Shown: positions 1-8,882 of the stretch, piece after piece | Layout of the letters: each line of letters begins with the position of its first letter | Numbering within the stretch: the first letter of the stretch is position 1 | Source of the DNA: Chrysophaeum taylorii | Taxonomy: Eukaryota; Sar; Pelagophyceae; Pelagomonadales; Pelagomonadaceae | Reading direction: 5' to 3' | DNA length: 64,000 bases | Assembly: GCA_029834535.1 (NCBI GenBank) | Contig: JAQMWT010000154.1 | Span: forward strand, 1 to 64,000 | Notes under the pieces: model-generated | Seen by the model: the letters and a program-made list of their open reading frames with translations, nothing else | The model's database searches: none | What the model was told of the DNA's origin: nothing | Position numbers and translations under genes: made by a program

Positions 1-101
1 CTAGGGGCGTGTTCGAGGAACCCGAAAGGCACTCGAGTTGGGAACGAAGCAAATGACCGCGCGCACGCTGGCTACCAAATAGCGTCTTTGCTCGCCACAA
101 C

Positions 102-563
102 ATGAAAAGCATGAACATAGCGCTGCTGTCGACGCTCGTCGTCCAGAGCAAGAGGAATTTGACCAAGAACGAAGACGACGAAAACATCCCCTATCACGAA
201 GATCCACGGATCGCGAGCGTCTCGCTCGCGACGGCAATCGTCGCGCCCGTTACCGTCGTGATTGGGTTGGCTGGCGTCACGATGGGCTTGGGCTTCCCCA
301 TCGAGTGGCCTCCTGAGCGCTGGTGGTGCGCGAGGCGGTTTCCCTGCCACTGGGAGCCTCTCACCTTGTTTCGTGCCTGCGTCTGCACTGCCCTCGTCTC
401 GCTCGGCCTCGCTGCCACCTCTCTGGTACTGCCCGTGAGATTCGCGGTGCTGGGGTCAACCATTAACGGTGCGTGTTTCCTGCTCGCGGTCATCGCCGCC
501 AAGTACCTATATCTTCCCCGCTATCGCCTCCGCCACCTCCTGAGACAAAGCACCCACGGATGA
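102..563 (+). CDS. Multi-pass membrane protein, probable C-terminal part
   Basis: This is a 153-residue frame with at least three hydrophobic segments (about residues 40-65, 90-112 and 117-137), an acidic loop near residue 24 and a basic tail. The final hydrophobic pair and the Leu/Tyr-rich end recall the last helices of amino acid/auxin permeases, but this is only an impression. The frame stays open upstream of the ATG back to a stop at 54-56, so 102 may be an internal Met of a last exon whose earlier exons lie left of the window. It is a membrane transporter fragment or a small membrane protein. Confidence 0.45.
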   Translation: MKSMNIALLSTLVVQSKRNLTKNEDDENIPYHEDPRIASVSLATAIVAPVTVVIGLAGVTMGLGFPIEWPPERWWCARRFPCHWEPLTLFRACVCTALVSLGLAATSLVLPVRFAVLGSTINGACFLLAVIAAKYLYLPRYRLRHLLRQSTHG

Positions 564-651
564 TGATACTAACGTTACATATGTTGCCACCTATTCGATC
601 GTGAGGGGCTGCCAGAAGTCGCTTTATTACTAGCGCCTTTTTCGTAGTCGC

Positions 652-1203
652 CTACTCTATCGTGGGGAGCTGCCAGAGGCCGTCGCCCAAGAAGTGAAGG
701 TTTTCAACGGCAATGCCCTTGTTGACACCGGCGATCTCGTCCTTGGTCATCTTGACCCGGCCAATGCACATGGCGCGTTGCTTCCCGTGTGCATGGACGA
801 CGACGGGAGCGTCGACGGCGATGTCGTGGTCCATGATGCCGTCGTCGCTCGTGAAGCCAGGGCACATGATGTTCGCGCCCCCTAACACAAACCGGATCGC
901 CCCGGCATCGGTCCGCCATGATGATGGCTCGAGGGAGTCGGGGTGGCGGTGCGCGAGCCGCAGCGTCGGGAACCACGGGCCGTCGCGGTGCTGAAAGAAC
1001 ACGGGCTCCTTATTGATCACGAGCAGTTGGACGTGATTGGAGCACTTGGCGAGCACCATGCTCTCCTTCTTAGGGAGAATGTCGTCAATCTCATCCTCCA
1101 ACTGCGGATACGATTCGAGAATCGAGGCCCGGATCCCGCGGCCCACGCTCGACTTGACCTGCGACTGCGACGACACCTCTTCCTGCGTAAAGCGCTTGAA
1201 CAT
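652..1203 (-). CDS. MCTS1: MCTS1-like translation re-initiation/recycling factor (PUA domain)
   Basis: The 183-residue protein aligns end to end with MCTS1/Tma20. It has the N-terminal region starting MFKRF, the PKK motif, the segment FFQHRDGPWFPTLRLAH, and the PUA signature FVLGGANIMCPGFTS, and it ends in NKGIAVENLHFLGDGLW. In animals and yeast MCTS1 pairs with DENR (Tma20-Tma22) on the 40S subunit, releasing deacylated tRNA and promoting re-initiation. I chose the start at 1203 because MFKRF matches the family N-terminus; the frame runs 20 codons further up to 1263 with unrelated residues. There is no intron. It is divergent from the WW-domain gene, 134 bp apart. The length is normal for the family (181 in human). 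Confidence 0.93.
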   Translation of the reverse strand: MFKRFTQEEVSSQSQVKSSVGRGIRASILESYPQLEDEIDDILPKKESMVLAKCSNHVQLLVINKEPVFFQHRDGPWFPTLRLAHRHPDSLEPSSWRTDAGAIRFVLGGANIMCPGFTSDDGIMDHDIAVDAPVVVHAHGKQRAMCIGRVKMTKDEIAGVNKGIAVENLHFLGDGLWQLPTIE

Positions 1204-1337
1204 TGTAAACCGAGGGTTTTCAAGAAAGACTCGGAACGCTAAAGGTGGGCGACAGGTATTCAACTCTTCCCTGCTTGCTCCGCTGAGGGAGGAGGGTAAG
1301 CGAGCCTTTGTGTTTCGTTTTAACGCTTTGAGCGTCG
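1204..1337. promoter_or_regulatory. Shared divergent promoter interval of MCTS1 and the WW-domain gene
   Basis: Only 134 bp separate the two start codons, which point away from each other, so both promoters and 5' UTRs must fit here or overlap. I see no clear TATA box. The regulatory role is inferred from spacing alone. Confidence 0.4.
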
Positions 1338-2159
1338 ATGGATCCGAGGAGCACGACGCGATACTGGGACGAAAAGGAACAGGCGTACTACTATCACTGC
1401 AGCGCGAGTGGTGAGAGTAGCTGGGAACCGCCCTCGGGCTTCTACGACGACGACGACGATGCTGACAACGAGTCGTTGATTCGGCGACATCGCGTCCGCG
1501 TCGACGTCGAAGACGAGGCCGATGACGTTAGTGAGGATGAGGCGATCCTCGCCGAGAGCCGCGCCGACGTCCAGGCGCAGCAGGTGCGCGAGGCAACCGA
1601 ATCCACGTTGAGGCTTTTCGCGTGCTGTTTCTTCTTCCACGGGTGCTGTTGCGAGGCGCCTTGCGCGGGGCTCGAGGCGCTCTGTCGCGGACCGTGTTAC
1701 CTCGCCACAGCCGCAGTGCTCGCATTCTTTCGAGCGAAACTCGCGAGGCGCTACGCGCGCGAAGGCCTCATATTCCTCGCGCTCGCCCTCAGTCTGCTCT
1801 TGATGCCGCCCCTCATCTGCTGCGCGTACGCGGGCTTCGACCCCGACGCCGAACACTGGGCGCTCCGCCCGATCCCGACCCCAATTGGCTGCGTCGACGC
1901 GCGCCGGTTGTTTGTCGTTGCCTTTGGCCAGGGCGCCGATGCCGCCAACGTCGCCGAAGGTACGACATCAATGGACGCGTGGACAGGATCTATTCTACAC
2001 CTGCCGCACGCGACCCTCAATCGGATATGCCGGTACTTGCGCTCGCCTCTCTCGTCGAATAGGACGGAGAAAGTGAGCCATTCCGAACTCGCTGGCTCGA
2101 GAAAGTCCAACTTCCAAGTCGAGACCTATTTTCAAGATCGAGGCCTTTTAGCAGTGTGA
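1338..2159 (+). CDS. WW-domain membrane protein
   Basis: The 273-residue frame starts with a WW domain (residues 9-32). Trp10 and Trp29 bracket a YYY core and are followed by EPP, the classic W-x(~20)-W-x2-P pattern that binds proline-rich ligands. An acidic stretch (about 37-75) follows, then a cysteine-rich amphipathic region (about 93-118) and one strong membrane helix (about 142-162). The C-terminal 90 residues look non-globular, so an unrecognised intron or a different 3' end is possible there. The WW domain would lie on the cytosolic side if the single helix anchors the protein. I do not recognise a specific family. Confidence 0.6.
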   Translation: MDPRSTTRYWDEKEQAYYYHCSASGESSWEPPSGFYDDDDDADNESLIRRHRVRVDVEDEADDVSEDEAILAESRADVQAQQVREATESTLRLFACCFFFHGCCCEAPCAGLEALCRGPCYLATAAVLAFFRAKLARRYAREGLIFLALALSLLLMPPLICCAYAGFDPDAEHWALRPIPTPIGCVDARRLFVVAFGQGADAANVAEGTTSMDAWTGSILHLPHATLNRICRYLRSPLSSNRTEKVSHSELAGSRKSNFQVETYFQDRGLLAV

Positions 2160-2714
2160 AGAGTAGTAGTAAAAGTATGACATCGTGGCACCTAGCATGT
2201 GTACCGCCTGGAGAATAAAAATATTCACTTGTGCATCATCAAGGGAGATGAGTCGGGGACTGAGAGAAAATCGGGTGTCCGCGGAGTCTCCTCCGACGTC
2301 TTGGAGGACCTAAAACGGAAGAACAGGGCGATCCGCATAACCAATCGATCGCGCGGGTGCGCACGACAGCACGCTTCTTCGTTCTCGATGTCGTCGTCGC
2401 ATGTGCGAACATCGACCACAAAGCGCGATCGAAGGCCAAGCGCGACCATACAAGCGTATAGAGGCTATCATCCGTACAGCCTGGTCGTCGAGACTATACG
2501 CCGACCAGCTGACGATTCGTCTGCACTTCCAGGCCTTTCGTCCGAGGTAGATTGATAATTGTCGCCCCACTTCTCTCTCTCTCTCTCTCCGAGAAATCCT
2601 AGATAGGTTCAAAAAAAATTGTGCGACTACAGTACGCGCGACTACAGTACGCGAGGTGGCTGTCCGGGACTGGCGTGCGTGCGGGTATCGGCGATGCGAA
2701 GAAGGTATCTATCG
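2160..2714. other. Intergenic, no supported gene
   Basis: The interval holds the 3' end of the WW-domain gene, a CT microsatellite near 2571-2588 and a short direct duplication around 2626-2652 (the unit gcgactacagtacgc occurs twice). Small frames on both strands show no recognisable domain. Confidence 0.5.
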
Positions 2715-3902
2715 TCAACAGACGGAAGCGGAGAGGCCCTCGCGGGCTCCTTCGTCGAGGTTAGTCGCGGAAGCTTGGTCGTCCGGCACCCGGGCGAGGA
2801 GCATGTAGTCTTCGAGGAGCATGGTTTTATAGTCGGTCGGTAGGGCTTGTTTCGGCTTTGGTGTGGGCACGAGGAGGTGGAAGAGGATGTCTAGGGCTTT
2901 CATCCAAACGGCGACGAAGAGGAGGATAAAAGCGATGCCGGGACGGACCGTAATTTTGACCTTAACTTCGGAGCCGTCGTCGACGAATCGCATGGTGGCC
3001 TTCTCGGATTGACGCCAAGGAGGGGTATAGGCGCGCAGGCCGCAGTCTTTGCGGAACCCCCGAAGCGACTGGGTCGTCGAGACGAGGCCGTAGACGGAGG
3101 TCGCCGCGCCAAAAAGTTTCTGGCAGTTGAGGTCGCCGAAACGCGTCGACCTCTGGAGCTCGGTGGTCATCTGGAAGACCTGCGTGATCGCGCCAGAGAT
3201 AGCGAGCGAAACGCTGTCGGCCGCCGAGTTTTTGCACTCGGAACAAGACGTACCGAAGATGTCGTCGTTGTTTACGATAACCGCCGCGCGGTCGTCGTAG
3301 GACTTGAGGCGGACAACGAGGTTGTTGTTGCAGGCATTGTCGAGCTTGACCATCTTCCAGTTGCCGCGATTCCGGAAGCCTATGTGAGTCAAACCGATGA
3401 ACGCCACCGCCGAGTTGTCGTCGATCTCGACGCGAATCCACGCGGTGTTGCGCAACACGCCGCGGTTGCTGGTGATGGCGCAACACGCGAAGATGAGAAA
3501 GATCCAAGACACGAAGCTCACAAAGGTAGATATCAACATAACCTTGTCGCGATGTCGTTCGAAAACGGCAAAGCCGACGCGTCCGAAAGTTCTCGGCAGC
3601 GTCGCGTGCTCCAAGCAAGCCCGCAATCCGCCCTTGCGAAAACACGGCTGCGGCGGCGTCCATTCGTTTGAAAAGTGCCGGAGGCAACCCTCGTACGGCG
3701 AGATCGTCGGCGCGCAGAACCCGCCACAAATTGGAATCTTGTTGATGCATCGTAGCACCGGGTTGGGAGACTCGTTTTCATACTTCTTCGTCGCCGCCCC
3801 TGCCGAAGTAGTAGCCTTGGGTTCATCCCACGCGGATAACTCGCGGTTTTGTCCCTTGACATCATCGGATTTCCTTTCCTTCTCGGGTAGCTCGACCTCC
3901 AT
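2715..3902 (-). CDS. Uncharacterised two-pass membrane protein with a large central domain
   Basis: The 395-residue protein has a charged N-terminus, a Cys-rich segment (about residues 50-105), a hydrophobic helix (about 121-143) that starts after a basic RHRDK patch, a roughly 175-residue middle domain, and a second helix (about 335-360). A cytosolic tail with acidic ends follows. This topology puts the middle domain on the lumenal or extracellular side; its Cys pairs (for example CSEC) would suit disulfides. I chose ATG 3902 because translation from the more upstream ATG at 4028 adds 42 low-complexity residues. I do not recognise the family. It is transcribed towards the WW-domain gene. Confidence 0.6.
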   Translation of the reverse strand: MEVELPEKERKSDDVKGQNRELSAWDEPKATTSAGAATKKYENESPNPVLRCINKIPICGGFCAPTISPYEGCLRHFSNEWTPPQPCFRKGGLRACLEHATLPRTFGRVGFAVFERHRDKVMLISTFVSFVSWIFLIFACCAITSNRGVLRNTAWIRVEIDDNSAVAFIGLTHIGFRNRGNWKMVKLDNACNNNLVVRLKSYDDRAAVIVNNDDIFGTSCSECKNSAADSVSLAISGAITQVFQMTTELQRSTRFGDLNCQKLFGAATSVYGLVSTTQSLRGFRKDCGLRAYTPPWRQSEKATMRFVDDGSEVKVKITVRPGIAFILLFVAVWMKALDILFHLLVPTPKPKQALPTDYKTMLLEDYMLLARVPDDQASATNLDEGAREGLSASVC

Positions 3903-4675
3903 TACAGACCAACGCGATGCCGAAGACTGGTTCCAGGATTTATTTTCTCCTCGCTTCAAGGAGTAGCTTTGAGTAGCCAAAGCTACAAAGGTGTGCAAAC
4001 GAGAATGTAGATTTCCGGTATAACGCATAACTAACTAACTAACTTCGGACCTCTCCCGGGCATGGGAGCCAGGCTGGGCCGGTAGTAGCCGGTCCAGAAT
4101 CAAACAGAGCAAAAAAAATCACACAGTTGGGGTAGAAGCTTGGGATGAAAGTGCATGGATGGCGGACCGCCACTGCGCGCGGTATAACGCGCGCGGTATA
4201 ACGTATAGGGGCAAAATAAATGAACGCAACCCCCTGCTGCCACTTATATTTTTCTCCCGTCACGAAAAAAAGAGAGAGGTAAATCAATATCCTCGGCCCG
4301 GTATGGATCTTCCGAGACGGCGAGAGAGGAGAGTACTCACTGATCGATCCCTGAGGAGTGCTTCTTGAGAGCCCAGGGGGCACGTGCTTTGTATGTAGGC
4401 GGACGGATTTCCCCGCAGGATCAATGGTATAGATATCTTTCTGGGAAAAGCAGAGTCAGAGGCGGGACCGCCGCCGCCGCCGCCGCAATGAGGGAGGGAG
4501 GCCTGGCTCGTTGGTCGTATTGATTTGGGGGTAAAAAAAAATCAGGAGCAGCAGAAGGAAAAAGAGCGACGACTGCTAGGAGTAGAAGGGTAGAATAACA
4601 AGGGAAACGGGCGAATAGCGTGCGCGAGCCGCGTTGTCGCACGCGCGCGTGCTGCTGAATAGGGCGTGGATATGA
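3903..4675. other. Intergenic, short repeats only
   Basis: The interval contains a (AACT)n tract near 4028-4042, a tandem 14-bp duplication (cgcgcggtataacg) near 4176-4203, and a GCC microsatellite near 4471-4486. No convincing coding region is seen. Confidence 0.5.
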
Positions 4676-5509
4676 CTAGGTGCGCTTGGCGGGAGTGTCA
4701 TCGACGGGGGGGTTGGCCTTCCGGACGATCCAGGGATGTTTGACGACTTCCTGGAGGGACATGCGCTGCTTGGGGTCCTTAACGAGGAGCTTTTCGATGA
4801 GGTCGCGGGCGCCGGCGGAGAAGTACTCGGGGAAGCGAAGGTCGACGCGCGAGATGCGCTTAAAGGTAGCTTTCTTGCCGGGGGCATCGAAGGGGGGGTC
4901 GCCGGAGAGAAACTCGTAGCAGAGGACGCCGAGAGACCAAAGGTCGACCTTTTCATCGTAGCCTTTGACGTCGACCATCTCGGGCGGGAGGTAGTCGAGG
5001 GTGCCGCAGAACGTGTCGCGGCGGAGAGAGGGAGCGTGGACCGACCAGCCAAAGTCGGCGATCTTGAGCTCACCGTTGAGTCCGAGCAGCAAGTTTTCGG
5101 GCTTGATGTCTCGATGAATGACGTGTTTCTGGTGGCAGTAGTCTAGCGCGCGAGCCATTTCGAGGATGTATCTCGCCGTTTCGTGCTCGGAGAAGCGGCC
5201 GCGGCCGGTGAGGCGCTTGTAGAGTTCACCCCCGGGCGCGAACTCGAGGATGAGGTAGATGCGCTTTTCGTCCCAGAAGTAGCCGTACATGCGGAGAATG
5301 TTTTTGTGAACTAGGTGAGTTTGGATCTCGATTTCGCGCCGGAGCTGGTGCTCGACGCCGTTCTTCTCGAGCTGCGACTTGCGGAGGACCTTGAGTGCGA
5401 CGATGTACTTGTGCTGGCGCGTGCGCGCGAGGTACACGCGTCCGAATTTGCCGTTCCCGAGTGGTCGTCCGACTTCGAAGTCTTCGAGCGTCATCTGGCA
5501 ACCCGCCAC
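4676..5509 (-). CDS. AUR: Aurora-type Ser/Thr protein kinase
   Basis: The 277-residue protein is almost only a kinase domain. It shows the glycine loop GNGKFG (18-23), VALK with Lys40, HRDIKPEN (132-139), DFGWS (152-156) and the Aurora-specific activation loop [16 protein letters not shown], with the phospho-accepting Thr at residue 166. The W after DFG and the [10 protein letters not shown] signature separate Aurora from PLK and AGC kinases. Auroras drive spindle assembly, chromosome segregation and cytokinesis. The N-terminal extension is only a few residues, shorter than in animal Aurora A/B, as in many unicellular eukaryotes. A second in-frame ATG lies at 5494. No intron is seen. The next gene on the same strand ends 43 bp upstream. 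Confidence 0.95.
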   Translation of the reverse strand: MAGCQMTLEDFEVGRPLGNGKFGRVYLARTRQHKYIVALKVLRKSQLEKNGVEHQLRREIEIQTHLVHKNILRMYGYFWDEKRIYLILEFAPGGELYKRLTGRGRFSEHETARYILEMARALDYCHQKHVIHRDIKPENLLLGLNGELKIADFGWSVHAPSLRRDTFCGTLDYLPPEMVDVKGYDEKVDLWSLGVLCYEFLSGDPPFDAPGKKATFKRISRVDLRFPEYFSAGARDLIEKLLVKDPKQRMSLQEVVKHPWIVRKANPPVDDTPAKRT

Positions 5510-5552
5510 GCTCGTGGACGGCCTACGACGTGCTCGCGAACAAACAGTTGTT

Positions 5553-5937
5553 TTACGAGACGCACATCGTCACGGGCTCGTCCTCGGTCATCTCGGCGTC
5601 CTCGTCGAGAGGCTTGAGCTCGCTCTCCTTGGCTGGCGACCGACGGCTCTGGACCTGGCCGGTCACCGCGACAGGTACGCGCTGCGCGCTTCCCAGCTTG
5701 GATGCCGATGTCATCTGCGCGGGAGCTTGCACCGCCCAGCACCACAGTGATGATGACGCACCGCTTTGCTCTTCCCCGGTTCGCGCGGAGTCTCGGCGCC
5801 GGCTTTGACGGCCTCGTCGCCTGCGAACGCGCACTCGTGCTATGTGTGCACGCGCCGACCAGCTCACCGCCGCGAGGGGCGTTGCGCGCCGGGTCGCTCG
5901 ACCCGAGTCCGAAGGCGCTCTTCAACAGTCCCGCCAT
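5553..5937 (-). CDS. Small uncharacterised protein, three exons with two 47-nt introns
   Basis: Exons 5868-5937, 5762-5820 and 5553-5714 join in frame to a 96-residue protein. The introns are 5821-5867 (GTGAGC...TTCGCAG) and 5715-5761 (GTGCGT...CGCGCAG), both exactly 47 nt, phases 1 and 0. The protein begins [18 protein letters not shown] and ends in an acidic tail ([14 protein letters not shown]). It is hydrophilic, with no domain or membrane segment. The N-terminus could be an amphipathic targeting or membrane-binding helix. Without splicing, the frames on this strand are low-complexity Arg-rich strings, which supports the spliced model. It is divergent from the lumen protein gene. Function unknown. 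Confidence 0.6.
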
Positions 5938-6125
5938 CGGCTCTTAGAAAGCGCGCTTCATAACGGGCTTGTTGCGTACCCGTGCCCTCGCGAAAAGTTG
6001 AAAATGTAGTAACGGTGTAAGGGTTTAGGAAGAAGCATTAGGGGGGGTAAGGGAAGGCCTTTTTTAAAAAAAGAGGGGTTGAGTGAGGCCTTTCTTGGTT
6101 GAAGTTTTACGAATATTGAACGAGA

Positions 6126-6509
6126 TTGGGTGCCATGTTGTCGACGACGAGGAACCTCGTCGTCGTCGTAATCGTCGCAGCTTTGGCGGCGGCTTGCTGC
6201 GAGGCGCTCGCGACGACGACCACTTCCTCGACGCGGCGGAGGTGGCTCCAGCAGCAAGCCGCGACGGTGGTCGTCGTCAGCCTGCCAGCTCTGGCCGACG
6301 ACAAGGGGCCGCTCACTTCCGAGGAGGAGGAGGAAGAGGCGCGGATCAAGCGAAAGATCGAGGCGCAGCGCAAGGCAGGGGTGAACGATGGTAAGAAGAC
6401 CTTCGCCAAGGACCTCGCAGACGAGCGCGAAAAGTCCAAGGCCAGGAAGTCGAAGACAAAGCAGGAGCAACGCGAGGAGCTCTGCGAGCTTTTGGGCCGC
6501 GGGTGCTGA
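6126..6509 (+). CDS. Small putative thylakoid-lumen protein with a three-part leader
   Basis: The frame has 127 residues, or 124 if the ATG at 6135 is used. The leader has an ER-type signal peptide (hydrophobic run VVVVIVAALAAACC), a Ser/Thr/Arg-rich stretch, then RRRW followed by a second hydrophobic core and an AxA site (LPALA, then DDKG). A twin arginine followed by a hydrophobic core is the hallmark of Tat-dependent thylakoid import, and the order suits a plastid bounded by four membranes. The mature part, about 70 residues, is a charged helix (EEEEEE, many Lys) ending in a two-Cys tail (CELLGRGC). The mature protein is unidentified; an extrinsic photosystem subunit is possible. A (CCGA)n tract follows the stop. 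Confidence 0.6.
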   Translation: MGAMLSTTRNLVVVVIVAALAAACCEALATTTTSSTRRRWLQQQAATVVVVSLPALADDKGPLTSEEEEEEARIKRKIEAQRKAGVNDGKKTFAKDLADEREKSKARKSKTKQEQREELCELLGRGC

Positions 6510-6531
6510 CCGACCGACCGACCGACCGACC
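6509..6531 (+). repeat. (CCGA)n microsatellite
   Basis: About six tandem CCGA units lie directly after the stop codon of the lumen-protein gene, in its 3' UTR. Confidence 0.85.
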
Positions 6532-6620
6532 GTGCGCGCCGTCGGCGCCTGCAGAGGATATTATTATTAATGTCGACGCGTTCACCCCCCCCAATTCTGT
6601 TTTGCGGAAGGGTAATAAGG

Positions 6621-8882
6621 ATGCGGGGCTTTATGATGATGCTGATAGTATTGATGATGATGCCCCCGGCGGTCGCGGAAAGCGACATCCCGAGTGGCGG
6701 CGGTGTTAAGAGTTGCGTGGTGACGGCGTACGGGGCCGTCGGGGACGGCTCGACCGACAACACGGAGGCGTTTCGGCGGTGCGTCGCCGACTGCGCGCAA
6801 CACAGCGCATCGCGCGTCGTTGTTCCGGCAGGGGTGTTCGTGACGGGGGCGTTCAATCTGAGTTCGGGCACGGTGCTCCGCGTCGTGGGCGTGATCCGCG
6901 CGGTGCCGTTCGAGTGGGATCGCTGGGACTACCACTGGCCGGCCGTGCGCGTGACGGCGGGGTACGCGGCGTCGAGGGACGCGTGCTGCGTCCCTTGGAA
7001 AACGCGATCGGTGCGTCGGGCCTGGCAGCACGCGCCCTTGGTCGGGGCGTTCGAGGCGCACGACGTAGCGATCGAGGGCCCCGGCACGATCGACGGAAAC
7101 GGGGAATCGTGGTGGGCGCGGTTCGCGTGCCAGTTCGCGGCGAACGCCGCGCAGCTCGTAGGGGTCCCGAGGCGGGCGCTGCCGGTGCCGGCCGCGTGCC
7201 CTGACGACCGCGCCTTCCGGCTCTCGAACGTCGCGTACCCGATGGGCCGGCCACGGCTCGTCGAATTCGAACGCACCGTGCGCTCGCGGGTGGAGGACGT
7301 CGCGCTTCGCGACAGTCCTTTCTGGACGCTGCACCTCGCCGACTCTCGGGAAGTCGTCGTTCGCAACGTCGCCATCACCGCTCCCGCCATGAAGGGTTTC
7401 GGTGGACGCCTCTGGGCGCCTAACAGCGACGGCATCGACGTCGACTCCTGCGAGGACGTGTTGATCGACGGCGTCATGGTGGACGTCGGCGACGACGCCG
7501 TCGCCGTCAAGGCGGGCTTGCTCGCGACGGCTAAGCCGTCGACGCGCGTCCACGTCAGGAACTCGGACTTTCGAGCGCAGTGGGTCTCGATCGGCTCCGA
7601 AACTGCCGGCGGTGTGCGCGGCGTTCGTTTTGACAACAACTCCTTCGGCAACAAGGCGGGCGCCGTCGGTTCGGACGCCTACGCGCTCGACTTCGCGCTC
7701 GCGCTCGCGCTCGGCAAGGCGGAGGGCGGGGCTGCGGGGGTGCACGTCAAGACGCGCGCCGACCGGGGCGGCGAGATCGACGACATCGTCGTTGCGCGCA
7801 GCCGCTTCACCAACAGCGACGCCGCCTTGTGGTTGTCGACGTCGTACCCGACGGAACCCGGCGCGGCCGCCGCGCTCGACCCCCCTAAACTCGGCGCCTT
7901 CCGCCTCGAGGACTTGACGTGCGAGGGCTGCACTGCGCTTGTCCGCGCGAGGGGCTTGCCCGGCTCACCGGTGAGCAGCATCGATGTCGTGGGCGCGCCG
8001 CCTGGCCCAATCGACTGCGCGAACGTGCGCCGCTTGACCGTCGACGGTCGGAGCGTACGCTGCCGAGAGGAGGCGCCCTCCGCCGCGACTTGGATTTTTT
8101 TTTCCTCAAAATCACGACGACTCTTCGCTTTGGCGCTCGCCGGCCTGCTCCTCTTGGTCGCCACCACGCGCAGAACTAAACCGTCGAGGACGAGAAGCGC
8201 GCGGATCTTGCTCGCGTGCTCGTTCTGCGGCACGATCGTCCGGGCGATCCGCGTACTCTTCTCGAACGTGGTCGGATCGACGCTCTCGGCGCCGTTCGCC
8301 ACCACGCCGGCGCCGCTGACCGCGCCCTGGCTGCACACCAACGCCTGGAGTTGGCACCTCTCTGTCGCGGCGTCGTGTGCGCTGGGACTTGGGGGCTTAC
8401 TCGGACTCGCGGTCGACCGCTCGACTTCGACCGCTCTCCGGCTCGTCCTCGCCGCCAAAGCGACGCTCGTCGTCGCAGGGGTGCTTTGGGACGGCGACCG
8501 ATCCCGGCTCCGCGCATCATATTGCGCTGCTGCCTGGCGGGGGCATCGCGTCCATGCCATGCCCGGCGATCTCCTTTTAGACGCGTGTGCCGACTACCTC
8601 GAGCTCGGCGAATCCGCGGCGGACGCGTGGGGCCTCGCGACCGGCTTCCTGTTCGCGGCGATTGCCTACCTGCAGCTCGACGAATCGACGACGTTCCCCT
8701 CCGTCGAGCATCCTGTTGGTGGTGGTCACACTTCTAAAGGAAACATCCGCATTCGCGTCGCCCCATCCCCGGACGAGGAGGTGGACGACGACCGCGTCCG
8801 CTCGAGTCAAAGACAACATCCCCGTCAAACGCGACACCGGTCGTCGTCGAGCCTTCGATACGCTCAGTGCTCCGCGTCCTAG
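6621..8882 (+). CDS. Secreted GH28-like (polygalacturonase-fold) protein with C-terminal membrane region
   Basis: The protein has 753 residues. ATG 6621 gives a clean signal peptide (RGFMMMLIVLMMMPPAVA). The first about 480 residues show the pectate-lyase/GH28 layout: VTAYGAVGDGSTDNTEAF at the start, GPGTIDGNG, then NSDGIDVDSCEDVLIDG, VGDDAVAVK and a SIGSETAGG equivalent of the family's GHGxS, and finally VKTRADRGG. The catalytic Asp residues of GH28 (NxDG and DD) are present, so an active glycosidase on galacturonan-like cell-surface polysaccharide is plausible. About five hydrophobic helices follow (from about 8105 to 8680). This tail is unusual for GH28 and would anchor the enzyme. A cytosolic Ser/Arg-rich end closes the frame. 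No intron is seen; a missed 3' intron or a second gene cannot be excluded. Confidence 0.75.
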   Translation: MRGFMMMLIVLMMMPPAVAESDIPSGGGVKSCVVTAYGAVGDGSTDNTEAFRRCVADCAQHSASRVVVPAGVFVTGAFNLSSGTVLRVVGVIRAVPFEWDRWDYHWPAVRVTAGYAASRDACCVPWKTRSVRRAWQHAPLVGAFEAHDVAIEGPGTIDGNGESWWARFACQFAANAAQLVGVPRRALPVPAACPDDRAFRLSNVAYPMGRPRLVEFERTVRSRVEDVALRDSPFWTLHLADSREVVVRNVAITAPAMKGFGGRLWAPNSDGIDVDSCEDVLIDGVMVDVGDDAVAVKAGLLATAKPSTRVHVRNSDFRAQWVSIGSETAGGVRGVRFDNNSFGNKAGAVGSDAYALDFALALALGKAEGGAAGVHVKTRADRGGEIDDIVVARSRFTNSDAALWLSTSYPTEPGAAAALDPPKLGAFRLEDLTCEGCTALVRARGLPGSPVSSIDVVGAPPGPIDCANVRRLTVDGRSVRCREEAPSAATWIFFSSKSRRLFALALAGLLLLVATTRRTKPSRTRSARILLACSFCGTIVRAIRVLFSNVVGSTLSAPFATTPAPLTAPWLHTNAWSWHLSVAASCALGLGGLLGLAVDRSTSTALRLVLAAKATLVVAGVLWDGDRSRLRASYCAAAWRGHRVHAMPGDLLLDACADYLELGESAADAWGLATGFLFAAIAYLQLDESTTFPSVEHPVGGGHTSKGNIRIRVAPSPDEEVDDDRVRSSQRQHPRQTRHRSSSSLRYAQCSAS

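Noticed and set aside
1320-1856. 178-codon minus-strand frame over the WW-domain gene
   Set aside because: It is low-complexity and overlaps a recognisable WW domain on the other strand.
2199-2555. 118-codon + frame after the WW-domain gene
   Set aside because: It is basic and low-complexity, with no domain and no homologous feel. It is likely 3' UTR or intergenic DNA.
4039-4383. 114-codon minus-strand frame upstream of the two-TM protein gene
   Set aside because: It spans tandem duplications and shows no domain; its composition is that of intergenic DNA.
6582-8560. Long open frames antisense to the GH28-like gene
   Set aside because: They are Arg/Ala-rich strings typical of GC-rich antisense frames and lack any domain. 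The + strand carries ordered GH28 motifs.
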